Shown here in pieces: positions 1 to 8,874 of a stretch of DNA of 64,000 nt. The DNA comes from Pseudomonas baltica. GTDB lineage: Bacteria > Pseudomonadota > Gammaproteobacteria > Pseudomonadales > Pseudomonadaceae. Below the pieces are notes generated by a model. The model had not been told where the DNA came from, made no database searches, and worked only from the letters and a program-made list of their open reading frames with translations. The stretch's first letter is position 1, and each line of letters opens with the position of its first letter. The stretch is taken from positions 124,001 to 188,000 of the forward strand of contig NZ_JACMYH010000004.1 in NCBI RefSeq assembly GCF_014235765.1, read 5' to 3'. The translations under genes were made by a program, and so were the position numbers.

Positions 1-1
1 T

Positions 2-193
2 ATCGGCGTGGATGTCGACTTGCTGTCGAGCGAGATTCAGCGCGTGGCTCAGCAGATCGAAGACCAGTCCACAGGGGTGGGCGCGCTGAGGGAGATGCTG
101 GATACCCTGGAGGCATCGAGCCAGGCCACGGAAGGCACGGCGAGGCGGACCAAGGGGATTGCGGATACGTTGACCGGGCTGACGCGGGGGTAG
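2..193 (+). CDS. Methyl-accepting chemotaxis protein, C-terminal end (partial)
   Basis: The reading frame is open from the left edge of the window to a TAG at 191-193, so only the last 63 or so residues of a longer protein are present. What remains is a heptad-like helical segment (SSEIQRVAQQIEDQSTGV...TRRTKGIADTLTGL). This is typical of the cytoplasmic coiled coil at the C-terminus of bacterial chemoreceptors, after the signalling tip. No sensor domain, membrane segment or C-terminal pentapeptide tether is visible, so ligand and class cannot be given. The family call rests on coiled-coil style alone and is moderate. Confidence 0.55.
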   Translation: MGVDVDLLSSEIQRVAQQIEDQSTGVGALREMLDTLEASSQATEGTARRTKGIADTLTGLTRG

Positions 194-246
194 GGGAGCT
201 TTGCGCAGGTTGGCGATCGGTCATGACGTCGAGTCTGCTCCGGTAC

Positions 247-1101
247 TCAAAGCCTGAACCCCTCGACGATATGCTCGGCCAACGCATCGATCATCGGCGA
301 CCGGGTATCTGGGTTGCGCAGCAGCATGATGCTCGCCAATGGCAACAAGGGCATGCCCTCGGCTTCGCCGATGATCCGCAGCCCCGGCGTGATCAGGCTC
401 TGCAACTGTGCGGTGACCGCCAGGCCAACGCCGACCGCGGCCATTATCGCCGCGAGGCTGGGGCTGGAGTAGGCGATCCGGTACGGCTTCTGCGCGGCGT
501 CCAAGGCATTGCACGCCCATATCCGGCAAAAACAGTCGGTATTGAACATCGCCAGTGGCACGGGCGTTTGTTCATGGAGAAAAAAGCCCTCGGCTTCGGC
601 CCACACGAAGCGTTCCTGACGCAGCAGCTGGCCGACTTCGCGCCCGGGCTCACGGGTAACGATCGTCAGATCCAAATCCTTGCGTTGCATCAATTGCCGG
701 GAGCTCTCGCAATGGACCTCCACCTGCACCAGCGGAAACGCCTGGGCGAAGCCGGACAAGATCCCCGGCAGAAAGCGCATGGCGTAGTCGTCCGGAGTGC
801 CGATGCGCACGGTGCCGACCATGTGCGGCTCGCGCAGGGTGGTGAACACTTCGCTGTGCAATTTGAGAATGCGGCGCGCGTAACCCAGCAGAATCTGCCC
901 TTCAGCCGTCAGCTTCACCTGCCGGCCATCACGTTCGAACAATTGCCGACACAGCACGTCCTCCTCGAGCCGCTTCATCTGCATGCTCACTGCCGATTGA
1001 GTGCGGTTAACCCGCTCGCCGGCCTTGGTGAAACCGCCTTCATCGGCGATGGCCACGAAAGTACGCAGGACTTCCGAGTCGATGCTCTGGTAATGGGACA
1101 T
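247..1101 (-). CDS. LysR-family transcriptional regulator (LrhA/HexA-like style)
   Basis: This is a 284-residue protein of normal LysR length. Residues 1-65 form the winged helix-turn-helix (FVAIADEGGFTKAGERVNRTQSAVSMQMKRLEE), and residues 90-284 the periplasmic-binding-protein-like effector domain. The stretch VRIGTPDDYAMRFLPGIL, followed by a short effector domain, resembles the LrhA/HexA/PecT branch, whose members control motility, surface and virulence traits in enterobacteria. That subgroup call is inference. The gene is divergent from the DUF1127 gene at 1197, with a 95-bp gap that should hold both promoters. LysR proteins usually regulate the divergent neighbour as well as themselves. 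Confidence 0.85.
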   Translation of the reverse strand: MSHYQSIDSEVLRTFVAIADEGGFTKAGERVNRTQSAVSMQMKRLEEDVLCRQLFERDGRQVKLTAEGQILLGYARRILKLHSEVFTTLREPHMVGTVRIGTPDDYAMRFLPGILSGFAQAFPLVQVEVHCESSRQLMQRKDLDLTIVTREPGREVGQLLRQERFVWAEAEGFFLHEQTPVPLAMFNTDCFCRIWACNALDAAQKPYRIAYSSPSLAAIMAAVGVGLAVTAQLQSLITPGLRIIGEAEGMPLLPLASIMLLRNPDTRSPMIDALAEHIVEGFRL

Positions 1102-1196
1102 TGATCAATCTCTGAGATGCACAGCATTCAAAACATTCGTTGGATTGATGTTAAGCCTGAACCGAGAATCAAGCCATCAACCCGGAGGATGAGCAG

Positions 1197-1433
1197 ATGA
1201 AAGGTCAAACAATGAATGCCTGTGTTTCGAACGATGGCTGCTGCACCCAAAGTGAATCAGCAAGGTTTTTTGCCAATCCATGGAAGCGTATCGCGCGCTG
1301 GTATGAACTGACTCGGCAACGGCATCAACTCGAGCAGATGAGTGACGCCGGGCTCAAGGACCTGGGCTTGAGCCGGGCGGATATCTATAAAGAGATCGAG
1401 CGCCCGTTCTGGGACGATCCGTTCTGCAAGTAA
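1197..1433 (+). CDS. DUF1127 family small protein
   Basis: This is a 78-residue protein. Its C-terminal half carries the DUF1127 (YjiS-like) signature: an aromatic/basic helix (WKRIARWYELTRQRHQLEQM) followed by SDAGLKDLGLSRADI. The ATG at 1197 is preceded by GGAGG at 1184-1188 with good spacing. Small DUF1127 proteins are Arg-rich and have been linked in Alphaproteobacteria to RNA and phosphate or carbon metabolism; their role in Pseudomonas is not settled. The N-terminus has several Cys (CVSNDGCC) that are not part of the domain. The gene is divergent from the LysR gene and is a likely target of it. Confidence 0.85.
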   Translation: MKGQTMNACVSNDGCCTQSESARFFANPWKRIARWYELTRQRHQLEQMSDAGLKDLGLSRADIYKEIERPFWDDPFCK

Positions 1434-1587
1434 ATCGGTTTGGCCATCGCCAAAGCAAGACAAACGACGCCGTCATCCGTCTTATGGGCATGCGAGAACA
1501 TTCTCCACCGCGCAGGTGTGCCGGTCGGCTTCTTTGACGTCGACGGCATCCGCTTGCGGGCCTGACCAATGAGGACCGTCTGAAATC

Positions 1588-2427
1588 ATGATTCGTAAAG
1601 TAATTGCAGTGTTCACCGCCTGGCTTCTTGGCGCGGCGATGGCCGCTCATGCGCAGCCGGTCACGCTGGACGGTACCGAGCAATGGACGATGCAAAGCGA
1701 AGGCGGGCTGGAATATCGCATCATGATCAGCCTTCCCGAGGGTGACGTGCCCTACACCGGCGGTTATCCAGTGATCTATCTGTTGGACGGCAATGCCTAT
1801 TTCCCGGCGTTTCATACCGCCAAACGCGCACAGGCCAAATTGCGCGGAGCCATCCTGGTGGCCATCGGTTATCCGAGTGATACGCCCCTGGACTTTGCCC
1901 GGCGCGCGTTCGACCTGACCCCACCTGCGCCCGCCGATCGCAACACACCTCCACAGGGCGGCCAGGATCTGTTTCTCGATTTCATCCAGACGCGCCTGAT
2001 GCCCAAGGTGTCCGAGCATTTCAAAGTCGACGAAGACCAGCGCAGCCTGGTCGGGCACTCGTTCGGCGGCATGCTGGGCGTGTACGCGATGTTCACTCGG
2101 CCCACTCTGTTTCAACACGTTGTCGCGGTCAGCCCCAGCCTGTGGTGGCGCGACCAGTTTCTGCTGGCGCCTGAACGCGCCTTCACCGAACGCGTCCGCG
2201 CCGGGCAACTCGACATGACGCAGACCAGCCTGAGTATCGTGATGGCCGAGCGCGATTCGGTTCAGGGGATCCAGGATGCCAGAGCGTTGTACTCACGCCT
2301 GCAGGAATTGTCCGGTACCGGGCTGCGCACCGGCTTTGTGGTCGAAGCTGGCGAGGACCACGCCTCCATACCCTTTCGCATCCCCAATCAGGTACTGGGT
2401 GAGTTGATGGGAGCAAGGCGCTATTGA
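1588..2427 (+). CDS. Secreted alpha/beta hydrolase, IroE/PfeE-like siderophore esterase candidate
   Basis: This is a 279-residue protein. It has a Sec signal peptide (MIRKVIAVFTAWLLGAAMAAHA, cleavage near residue 22) and an esterase fold of the putative-esterase (Fes/IroE/BesA) type. The nucleophile motif GHSFGG puts the catalytic Ser at 158, and GEDHAS gives a candidate catalytic His at 258. The motifs YLLDGNAYF and VSPSLWW are typical of this group. Periplasmic members cleave ferric trilactone or other ester siderophores so that iron can be released. The next genes are a FecI-type sigma factor, FecR and a TonB receptor in the same orientation, which supports a role in processing the siderophore imported by that receptor. 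The substrate is not shown by the sequence. Confidence 0.8.
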   Translation: MIRKVIAVFTAWLLGAAMAAHAQPVTLDGTEQWTMQSEGGLEYRIMISLPEGDVPYTGGYPVIYLLDGNAYFPAFHTAKRAQAKLRGAILVAIGYPSDTPLDFARRAFDLTPPAPADRNTPPQGGQDLFLDFIQTRLMPKVSEHFKVDEDQRSLVGHSFGGMLGVYAMFTRPTLFQHVVAVSPSLWWRDQFLLAPERAFTERVRAGQLDMTQTSLSIVMAERDSVQGIQDARALYSRLQELSGTGLRTGFVVEAGEDHASIPFRIPNQVLGELMGARRY

Positions 2428-2465
2428 GCAGGCAGGAAAGCGCAGGCAACAACGCCTTCGCAAGC

Positions 2466-2484
2466 GCAAATGATTCTCTTTGTG
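2466..2484. promoter_or_regulatory. Candidate Fur box upstream of the FecI-type sigma gene
   Basis: The 19-mer GCAAATGATTCTCTTTGTG matches about 12 of 19 positions of the classical Fur consensus, including the core AAATGATT-C. It lies 43 bp before the sigma factor ATG at 2527, where iron-repressed promoters of PvdS/FecI-type genes usually carry their Fur site. Function is inferred by position and similarity. Confidence 0.5.
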
Positions 2485-2526
2485 ATATTTTCCTGCCCTT
2501 GCCACTCCGCCTTTCAAGGTTCCTTC

Positions 2527-3024
2527 ATGTCCGGCCCAGATCTCAAGGCGCTGTACCTTGCCCACCGCAGCGAAATTCAGGATTATCTGGACCGTCGTTT
2601 GCGTTGCAAAGAGACCGCCGCCGATCTGACTCAGGACACGTTCATTCGCCTCTCCGAACAAATGGGCCGAACGCCGATTGCGAACTTCCGTGCGTATCTG
2701 TTCTCCAGCGCCCGCAATCTGTTCATCGATCACACCCGGCGCCAGGAGCACCGCAAAGGCGAGGCCCTCGACCCGCAGACGACCTCAAGCTTCGAGCCGT
2801 CCACGCCAACGCTTGAACAAGCGGCAATTGCCCATCAACGACTCAATACGTTGAACGTCGTGATCCAGAACATGCCCGCGCCCTGTCGCGAGGTGTTCCT
2901 GATGGTGCGCGTGGAAGGCCTGACCTATGTGGAAATAGGCCAGCGCCTGGGTATTCCTGCCAAAACCGCGTATAGCCGCATGGTGCGCGCCCTGGATCTG
3001 CTCAAGATCGGTATGTCCGAATGA
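2527..3024 (+). CDS. ECF sigma factor, FecI/iron-starvation type
   Basis: This 165-residue sigma-70 family protein has only regions 2 and 4. Region 2 includes DLTQDTFIRLSEQ and FRAYLFSSARNLFIDHTRR; region 4 includes PCREVFLMVRVEGLTYVEIGQRLGIPAKTAYSRMVRAL. I take the ATG at 2527 because the protein then starts at the usual FecI position. An earlier in-frame ATG at 2470 would add 19 hydrophobic residues and would overlap the Fur-like box. The stop overlaps the FecR start by 4 bp (ATGA), so the two are translationally coupled. The sigma factor is expected to transcribe the downstream TonB receptor gene when that receptor signals through FecR. Confidence 0.93.
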   Translation: MSGPDLKALYLAHRSEIQDYLDRRLRCKETAADLTQDTFIRLSEQMGRTPIANFRAYLFSSARNLFIDHTRRQEHRKGEALDPQTTSSFEPSTPTLEQAAIAHQRLNTLNVVIQNMPAPCREVFLMVRVEGLTYVEIGQRLGIPAKTAYSRMVRALDLLKIGMSE

Positions 3025-3983
3025 GCGCCGAACCACCACCAGCGTCCCCTATGGCGCACGTTGACGACATAAGCCATCGAGCCAGCGCCTGGTTTGCGTT
3101 GATGCAGGGCGGGTCGCCCACTGCGGCGGAACAGGCGGAGTTGGCCGCGTGGCTGGATGCCGACCCCCGACATGCCGAGGCCTATGCCCAGCTCGAGCAC
3201 CTGTGGGCCGCGTCCGCGCAGTTGCCTTCGCTCAACGCGGCACCGGCGGCTGCGCAACTGTCCCGACGGCGTTTCGTCGGCATGGGCATCGCCGCCAGTG
3301 CCGTGGCCGTCAGTGCATGCGCCTCCATGCTGTGGCTCAACGATATGGGCCTGCCGTTCGCCGATGTCCGCAGCGCCGTGGGCGAGCGGCGGACGGTCAG
3401 CTTGCCCGATGGGTCCACCGTCGACCTTGCCGGCCACACCGCACTGAATGTGGATTTTTCACCGACCCGGCGCGCCGTGGAACTGCTTCACGGCGAGGCC
3501 TACTTCAATGTGCTGCCCGCAGCCGCCGGTGAGTTCACGGTCAACAGCCGATCCGGGCAGGTGGTGGCCGCCGAAGGCGAGTTCTGCTTGTCATGCGATG
3601 ACGCATCGACACTGCTGACGGTAAGCCGCAAGACGGTCCGTGTGGTAACGGCCAACCAGCAGATCGATCTGGCGGAGGGCTTGTCGCTGCGTTTCAGCAG
3701 TGATCGGACCAGCCCCATCCAGCACGCCGAACTGGCCCAAGTCCTCGCCTGGCGCAGCGGACGATTGGTGTTCTTCGACAAGCCCTTGTTTACGGTCATT
3801 GATGAGCTGCAACGCTGGCGCGAAGGCCGAATTTTCATCATGGACAAGCAACTCGCCAGCCGCCGGGTCAGTTTGATCCTCAATCTGAACAAGCCCGAGC
3901 AGATGCTCGACGCCATCACCAAAGCCCTGGCGGTCCGTGTGGATCGTTACACCGATCTGATCACCCTGATCTATCCCGCCTGA
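3021..3983 (+). CDS. FecR-family anti-sigma factor / signal transducer
   Basis: This is a 320-residue protein. The N-terminal cytoplasmic domain (DUF4880 type: ASAWFALMQGGSPTAAEQAELAAWLDADPRHAEAY) binds the sigma factor. A single membrane segment follows at about residues 88-108 (FVGMGIAASAVAVSACASML), and then the periplasmic FecR domain (SAVGERRTVSLPDGSTVDL, LLHGEAYFNV). The C-terminal STN-like segment (LILNLNKPEQMLDAITKAL) contacts the receptor signalling domain in this family. It starts inside the stop of the sigma gene and is followed 109 bp later by its presumed partner receptor. Confidence 0.93.
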   Translation: MSAEPPPASPMAHVDDISHRASAWFALMQGGSPTAAEQAELAAWLDADPRHAEAYAQLEHLWAASAQLPSLNAAPAAAQLSRRRFVGMGIAASAVAVSACASMLWLNDMGLPFADVRSAVGERRTVSLPDGSTVDLAGHTALNVDFSPTRRAVELLHGEAYFNVLPAAAGEFTVNSRSGQVVAAEGEFCLSCDDASTLLTVSRKTVRVVTANQQIDLAEGLSLRFSSDRTSPIQHAELAQVLAWRSGRLVFFDKPLFTVIDELQRWREGRIFIMDKQLASRRVSLILNLNKPEQMLDAITKALAVRVDRYTDLITLIYPA

Positions 3984-4092
3984 TCCCGCAGAAAAATCTT
4001 TTACGCACTCTCAGGGAATTGCGTGCGCTCATGCGTCTTAGCCTGACTGATTGGTATTCGCATTTTCGCGCACTTCCTGGGGTACGACCGCA

Positions 4093-6513
4093 ATGGCAAG
4101 GCAACTCAACCATGAAACCAGCATCGACAGCCGCTGGCAGCGCAACGCGCTGGGCACCGCATTGGCGTGCACACTGCTCGTCGGCGCACTTCAGGCTCAT
4201 GGCGCGCAGGTCCATTCGGCGGCGACGTCCGTAGAGCGGCTGTCACTCAATATTTCCGCGCAACCCCTGCGTCAGGCCTTGCTGCAGTTCAGCCAGCAGT
4301 CCGGCCAGAACGTGCTGCTGGACGGCAACCTGGACAGCGCCCTGCGCAGCACCGCCGTACAAGGTCGCTACTCGTCGGAAGAGGCACTGGCGAAGTTGTT
4401 GCAGGGCAGTGGCTACACCTTCGCCCGAACCGATGCCATGACCGTTTACCTGGTCCCGGTGCAGAACACGCAGGCCAGCAGCGAAATCCTGCTGGCGCCC
4501 ACGCAGATCCAGTATCAAACCTCCGGTGATGTCAGCCCAACCCGCGGTTACCGGGCAAACCCGGTGTCCAGCACCACTCGCCTGGGCCTGAGCGACAAGG
4601 AAACCCCGCAAGCGATCACCGTGATTACGCGCGAGCAGATGGACGATTTCCAGCTCAACAGCGTGAAGGATGCGCTGCGTAACGCACCGTCGGTGACCGT
4701 GGAACAGTTCGAAACCGATCGCACCGCCTTCACTTCACGTGGTTTCAAGATCGAAAACTTCGAGTTCGACGGCATGAGCCTGCCGTTCTCCGGCGGCGTA
4801 TTGGTCGGCGATCAGGACATGACCGAGTTCGAGCAGGTCGACGTGCTGCACGGTGCCAACGGCTTGATGAGCGGCACCGGCGATCCGTCTGCCACGGTTA
4901 ACCTGGTGCGCAAACGCCCCACGGACACGTTCCAGGCGCGGGTCGACAGCAGCGTGGGCTCGTGGGACAACCGCCGCTTGAGCTTTGACGTGTCGGGTCC
5001 ACTCAGCCAAAGCGGAAACGTTCGCGGACGCTTCATCACCTCCCATGACAAAGGCAACTCCTACCTTGATCAGTACGGCCATGAGGTCAATGTCGCGGCA
5101 GGCCTGTTGGCTTTCGACCTGTCCGATGCCGACACCCTCACCGTAGGCTTCACCCAGCAGAACAGCTACTCTAATGGCAGCACCTGGGGCGCCTTGCCCA
5201 TCGCCGACTACCAGGGCAACCGCATTCACTACAGCAGCCGCAGCTCCAGTGTCGGCCAGCCCTGGACTTACTGGGACGTGCACACCCAGCGCGCCTTCGC
5301 CGAGCTGACCCACGCGTTCGACAATGGCTGGACCAGCACCCTGACCCTGGCCGGAATGAAGCAGGATTCCGACACCAAGATGTTCTACGCCATCCCCGCC
5401 ACCGCGGACCAGGTGTACGGCTACATCAACCGTACCACCAGCAAGGAAGAGCAAGTCACCGCCGAAGCGAAACTGTCCGGACCCTTCGCGCTGTTCGGCA
5501 GGGAACATGAACTGACCCTGGGCGCCAACTACGGCCGCACCCACCACGACGAGGTCGGCCATTACAAAGACGCATCCGGCAACCAAATGGTGAGCCTGGC
5601 CGACGCGCTGTCCGGCAACGTCGTGCAACCGCCGCTGAACTACACCGACGACCTCAATACCCAGCTGTTCACCGACCGACAAAAGAGCCTGTTCGCCGGC
5701 GCGCGCTTCAGCGTCATCGATGACCTGCACTGGATCGCCGGCGCACGCATGCTCAGCGCCGACGGCGATGGCGCCGGGTACGGATCGCCCCACGACACAC
5801 GGGTGCACGGCAAAGTGACCCCGTACACCGGTCTGGTTTACGACCTCACCCCACAGTGGAGCCTGTACACCAGCTGGACGAAAATCTTCAAACCGCAATA
5901 CCTACGCAGCACCAGCGGCGGCTTGATCCTTCCCCTCGAAGGCAAAAGCCTGGAAGTGGGTGTCAAAGGCCTCGTGCTCGATGAGCGACTCACCCTCACC
6001 GCTGCCGCGTTCAAAACCGATCAGCAAAACGTCGCCGAGCTCACCGGCGAAATCGTCGGTGGCCAGTACCTGTACCGCGGCACCAACGTCAAAAGCCATG
6101 GCTTCGAACTGGGCGCGTCGGGCGAAGCGCTACCCGGCCTGGACATAGCGGGCGGCTACACCTTCGTGCAGATCGAAGACGACAACGGCGACGACACCCG
6201 CAAGTACATCCCCACCCACACCCTGCGCGGCAGCCTGACCTATCGCCTGCCCGAGATGCCAAGCCTCAAGATAGGCACCCGTTTCCAATGGCAGAGTGCA
6301 ACCGAGGTCGACACCAACAGCAACGTGCGCCAAGAGGCTTACGCGTTGGTGGACTTGATGGCCAGCTACGACATCGACGACAACTGGAGCACCTCGCTGA
6401 ACCTCAACAACGTCACCGATCGCAAGTACTTGCTGTCGCTGTATCAGTCGTCCGGGTCGACCAACTACGGCGCGCCGCGCAATTTGACGGCTTCGGTGAC
6501 GTGGAAGTATTGA
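4093..6513 (+). CDS. TonB-dependent siderophore receptor with N-terminal signalling (STN) domain
   Basis: With the ATG at 4093 the product is 806 residues; an upstream TTG at 4051 is less likely. A signal peptide is followed by the secretin/TonB N-terminal signalling domain (about residues 50-105: LSLNISAQPLRQALLQFSQQ, NVLLDG, LLQGSGYTFAR). The plug comes next (ETPQAITVITREQM, FTSRGFKIENFEFDGM, SGTGDPSATVNLVRKRPT), then a 22-strand-type barrel ending RNLTASVTWKY with the terminal aromatic residue. The STN domain makes it a transducer receptor that activates the adjacent FecR/FecI pair when loaded. The style is that of FpvA/FoxA-like hydroxamate or pyoverdine receptors. The substrate is unknown, although the esterase at 1588 points to an ester-containing siderophore. 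Confidence 0.93.
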   Translation: MARQLNHETSIDSRWQRNALGTALACTLLVGALQAHGAQVHSAATSVERLSLNISAQPLRQALLQFSQQSGQNVLLDGNLDSALRSTAVQGRYSSEEALAKLLQGSGYTFARTDAMTVYLVPVQNTQASSEILLAPTQIQYQTSGDVSPTRGYRANPVSSTTRLGLSDKETPQAITVITREQMDDFQLNSVKDALRNAPSVTVEQFETDRTAFTSRGFKIENFEFDGMSLPFSGGVLVGDQDMTEFEQVDVLHGANGLMSGTGDPSATVNLVRKRPTDTFQARVDSSVGSWDNRRLSFDVSGPLSQSGNVRGRFITSHDKGNSYLDQYGHEVNVAAGLLAFDLSDADTLTVGFTQQNSYSNGSTWGALPIADYQGNRIHYSSRSSSVGQPWTYWDVHTQRAFAELTHAFDNGWTSTLTLAGMKQDSDTKMFYAIPATADQVYGYINRTTSKEEQVTAEAKLSGPFALFGREHELTLGANYGRTHHDEVGHYKDASGNQMVSLADALSGNVVQPPLNYTDDLNTQLFTDRQKSLFAGARFSVIDDLHWIAGARMLSADGDGAGYGSPHDTRVHGKVTPYTGLVYDLTPQWSLYTSWTKIFKPQYLRSTSGGLILPLEGKSLEVGVKGLVLDERLTLTAAAFKTDQQNVAELTGEIVGGQYLYRGTNVKSHGFELGASGEALPGLDIAGGYTFVQIEDDNGDDTRKYIPTHTLRGSLTYRLPEMPSLKIGTRFQWQSATEVDTNSNVRQEAYALVDLMASYDIDDNWSTSLNLNNVTDRKYLLSLYQSSGSTNYGAPRNLTASVTWKY

Positions 6514-6697
6514 GAGGGCTTGTTTCGGCCGGATGGGCACAGGTTAGCGTGAGCTGATAGTGAGTCGTCGATCATGAATGCTTGAAAAATATGCGGAGCT
6601 CAGTGCGGTCGGTCGAAAGTGAGGTAGCTTTCCTGAAGCACCCAACAAGATACTAGGGTGCGTCAGAAATTCTCGTCCACCGACTGAGTGAGCTTTC

Positions 6698-7612
6698 ATG
6701 AATCGCCGCAATTTCATCCTGGGCGCCAGCTCTGCCATGCTGATGTTGAAACTGGCCGCCGCTCAGGCCAATGATCCACCGGCCAACAGCGAAACCGTCG
6801 AGCTGTGGAGCGGCGTACCGCCAGGCGGAGGCGGACCGTCGGGAGACAACTCGCTCACATCCCATGGCTCTCTGAGCAACGTCACCCGCCCATACCTGCA
6901 GATCTTCAAACCCGCCACACCCAATGGAAAAGCCGTGATCGTCGCTGCTGGCGGGGGCTATAAACGAATCGAACTGGGCATCGAGGGATGGCCCTTGGCG
7001 CAGTGGCTGACCGAGCGCGGTTATACCGCCTATGTGCTGGCCTACCGCTTGCCGAGCGAAGGCTGGAACGCCGGCAACATCGTCGCACTGCAAGATGCAC
7101 AACGCGCGCTGCGCATCGTTCGCAGCCGGGAAAAGCATGTGACCCTGCTGGGTTTCTCAGCGGGTGGGCATCTGATGGGCATGACCGCAACGCTGGGTGA
7201 TTCTCAGACGTATGCCGCGCAGGACAGCATCGATTCGATACCCGCCGTCGCTGAGGGGGCGGCGTTGATCTATCCACCCATTACGTTGGAGCGGCCTTAT
7301 ACATATACCTCGACTCACAAGGTATTGGTGGGGCCAGATGCTTCTGCGGCAGAAGAGGCTAAGTGGTCTGTGCAGAACCGCGTGACTGGCAGCACACCCC
7401 CTGAGTTCTTGGTGCAGGCGGAAGATGACTCGGTGGTTGATCCGCACAATACGCTGATCATGGCTGCGGCCTGTGAACAGCGTGGGGTGGCTGTGGAGAT
7501 GCATCGGTATGCGACAGGTGGGCATGGGTTTGGGTTGGGGAGGAGGGGGACGGCGAGTGGGGAGTGGCCGGGGAGGTATGAGGCGTGGTTGGGGAGGTTG
7601 GGGGTGGGGTGA
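6698..7612 (+). CDS. Secreted alpha/beta hydrolase (BD-FAE / acetyl-esterase-like)
   Basis: This is a 304-residue protein. The N-terminus MNRRNFILGASSAMLMLKLAAAQA has a twin-arginine-like start (RRNF) followed by a hydrophobic stretch and an AQA cleavage site, so export by Tat or Sec is likely. The serine-hydrolase motif GFSAGG places the nucleophile at about Ser154. Asp in EDDSVVDPHN (about 243-249) and His in GGHGFG (about 275) complete a triad. Members act on acetylated sugars or carboxyl esters; the substrate is not visible here. The last 90 bp are extremely G-rich on the coding strand. It lies 184 bp after the receptor gene and is not clearly in its operon. Confidence 0.82.
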   Translation: MNRRNFILGASSAMLMLKLAAAQANDPPANSETVELWSGVPPGGGGPSGDNSLTSHGSLSNVTRPYLQIFKPATPNGKAVIVAAGGGYKRIELGIEGWPLAQWLTERGYTAYVLAYRLPSEGWNAGNIVALQDAQRALRIVRSREKHVTLLGFSAGGHLMGMTATLGDSQTYAAQDSIDSIPAVAEGAALIYPPITLERPYTYTSTHKVLVGPDASAAEEAKWSVQNRVTGSTPPEFLVQAEDDSVVDPHNTLIMAAACEQRGVAVEMHRYATGGHGFGLGRRGTASGEWPGRYEAWLGRLGVG

Positions 7613-7711
7613 CCTACAGTGATCAGGATGTGGCTGTAACTACGCTTTGTAGTGGTCTACTAACCCCGGACACTTTTTTAGGCGAAAAAGATCGCCACAC
7701 AGAGGTTTTCG

Positions 7712-8020
7712 ATGAGCAGACAACGACGTACCGTCACCCCCGAATTCAAGCGCGAAGCTGCCAGCTCGGTGCTCGACCAGGGCTACAGCCACGCTGATGC
7801 AGCCCAGTCGCTTGGATTGGTAGAGTCGACCTTGCGCCGGTGGGTCAACTAGCTCCAGCAGGAACGAGACGGTGCCACGCCGACCAGCAAAGCACTGACA
7901 CCCGAGCAGCATAAAATCCAAGAGCTGGAAGCCCGAATCAACCGCTTGGAACGAGATAAATCGATTTTAAAAAAGGCCACCGTGCCCTTGATGGCCGAGG
8001 AACACAAGCGTTCGCGTTAA
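7712..8020 (+). pseudogene. IS3-family OrfA (HTH) pseudogene
   Basis: The frame from ATG 7712 to TAA 8018-8020 encodes a typical IS3 OrfA: RRTVTPEFKREAASSVLDQG, then AAQSLGLVESTLRRWVN, then a leucine-zipper-like part (IQELEARINRLERDKSILKKAT). An in-frame TAG near 7850 replaces the Gln expected in 'WVNQLQQERDG'. Apart from that one stop the 103-codon frame is intact. Confidence 0.88.
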
Positions 8021-8874
8021 TTGATCAAATGCGAGCTCAAGAGCCAATTCATATGTTGTGCTTGGTATTGTAAGTAAGGCGACCATGCTACTACGCGTAC
8101 TGCAGGAAACGTCGGTATCCGAATGCCCAGCGGGTAGTTTGGCGCAGCCGCGTGAACGAGCTGTTTACGCAAAGCCGAAGCGCCGCGGGCTACTGGAGCA
8201 TCATGTTGATGATGAAAGACGACGGCATGCAGATGGAGCGTTTCAGGGTACGCTAGTTGATGCGCGAGGTGAACCTGATCAGCAAATAGCCCGGTTAGCA
8301 TGTCTATAAAAAGGCGACCGTGGAGCGATCTGATATTCCTAACGTGCTTGATCGAGAATTCACCGTCACATCCCCAAACAAGGTCTGGTGCAGCGACATT
8401 ACGTACGTCTGGTCTGGAGGCCGATGGCACTATCTGGCGGCTGTGTTCGACCTTTGCGCCCGCCGTGTCGTGGGTTGGGCGTTCTCACCCAAGCCCGACG
8501 CCGAGTTGCTAATCAAGGCACTGGACATGGCTTACGAGCAGCGTGGCAGGCCGCAAAGCACATTGTTTCACAGCGACTAGGGCAGCCAATATGGCAGCCG
8601 AAGTTTCTGCCAAAGACTATGTCGATACCGCGTTACACGGAGCATGAGTCGGTGCGGTAACTGCCATGACAATGCGCTGATGGAACGGCTATTTCGCAGC
8701 CTAAAGACTGGATGGATACCGCCGGTGCGCTACATGAGCGCTGCGCTGGCGAACCAGGATATCTGTCGGTATCTGATGCAGCAGTACAACTGGCGGCGAC
8801 CGCATCAGTTCAATGAAGGGTTAGCTCCTGCGGTCGCCGAGGAAAAACTTAACGCAGTGTCCCGGATCAGTTGA
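8018..8874 (+). pseudogene. IS3-family OrfB (DDE integrase core) pseudogene
   Basis: Remnants of the IS3 OrfB integrase lie in several frames. The first 300 bp are scrambled by frameshifts. The segment near 8320-8580 reads ERSDIPNVLDREFTVTSPNK followed by SDITYVWSGGRWHYLAAVFD, and stops at a TAG in 'LFHSD(Q)GSQY'. The segment 8644-8874 reads SRCGNCHDNALMERLFRSLK through YNWRRPHQFNEGLAPAVAEEKLN. The DDE residues (D in SDITYV, D in FHSD, E in MERLF) are all still recognisable, but no continuous frame exists. Confidence 0.88.

Noticed and set aside
4015..4039. ECF-type promoter (GGAATT ... CGTCTT) before the STN receptor
   Set aside because: The spacing is only 13 bp, short for FecI-type promoters (16-17), so I do not call it although some sigma-specific promoter must lie near here.
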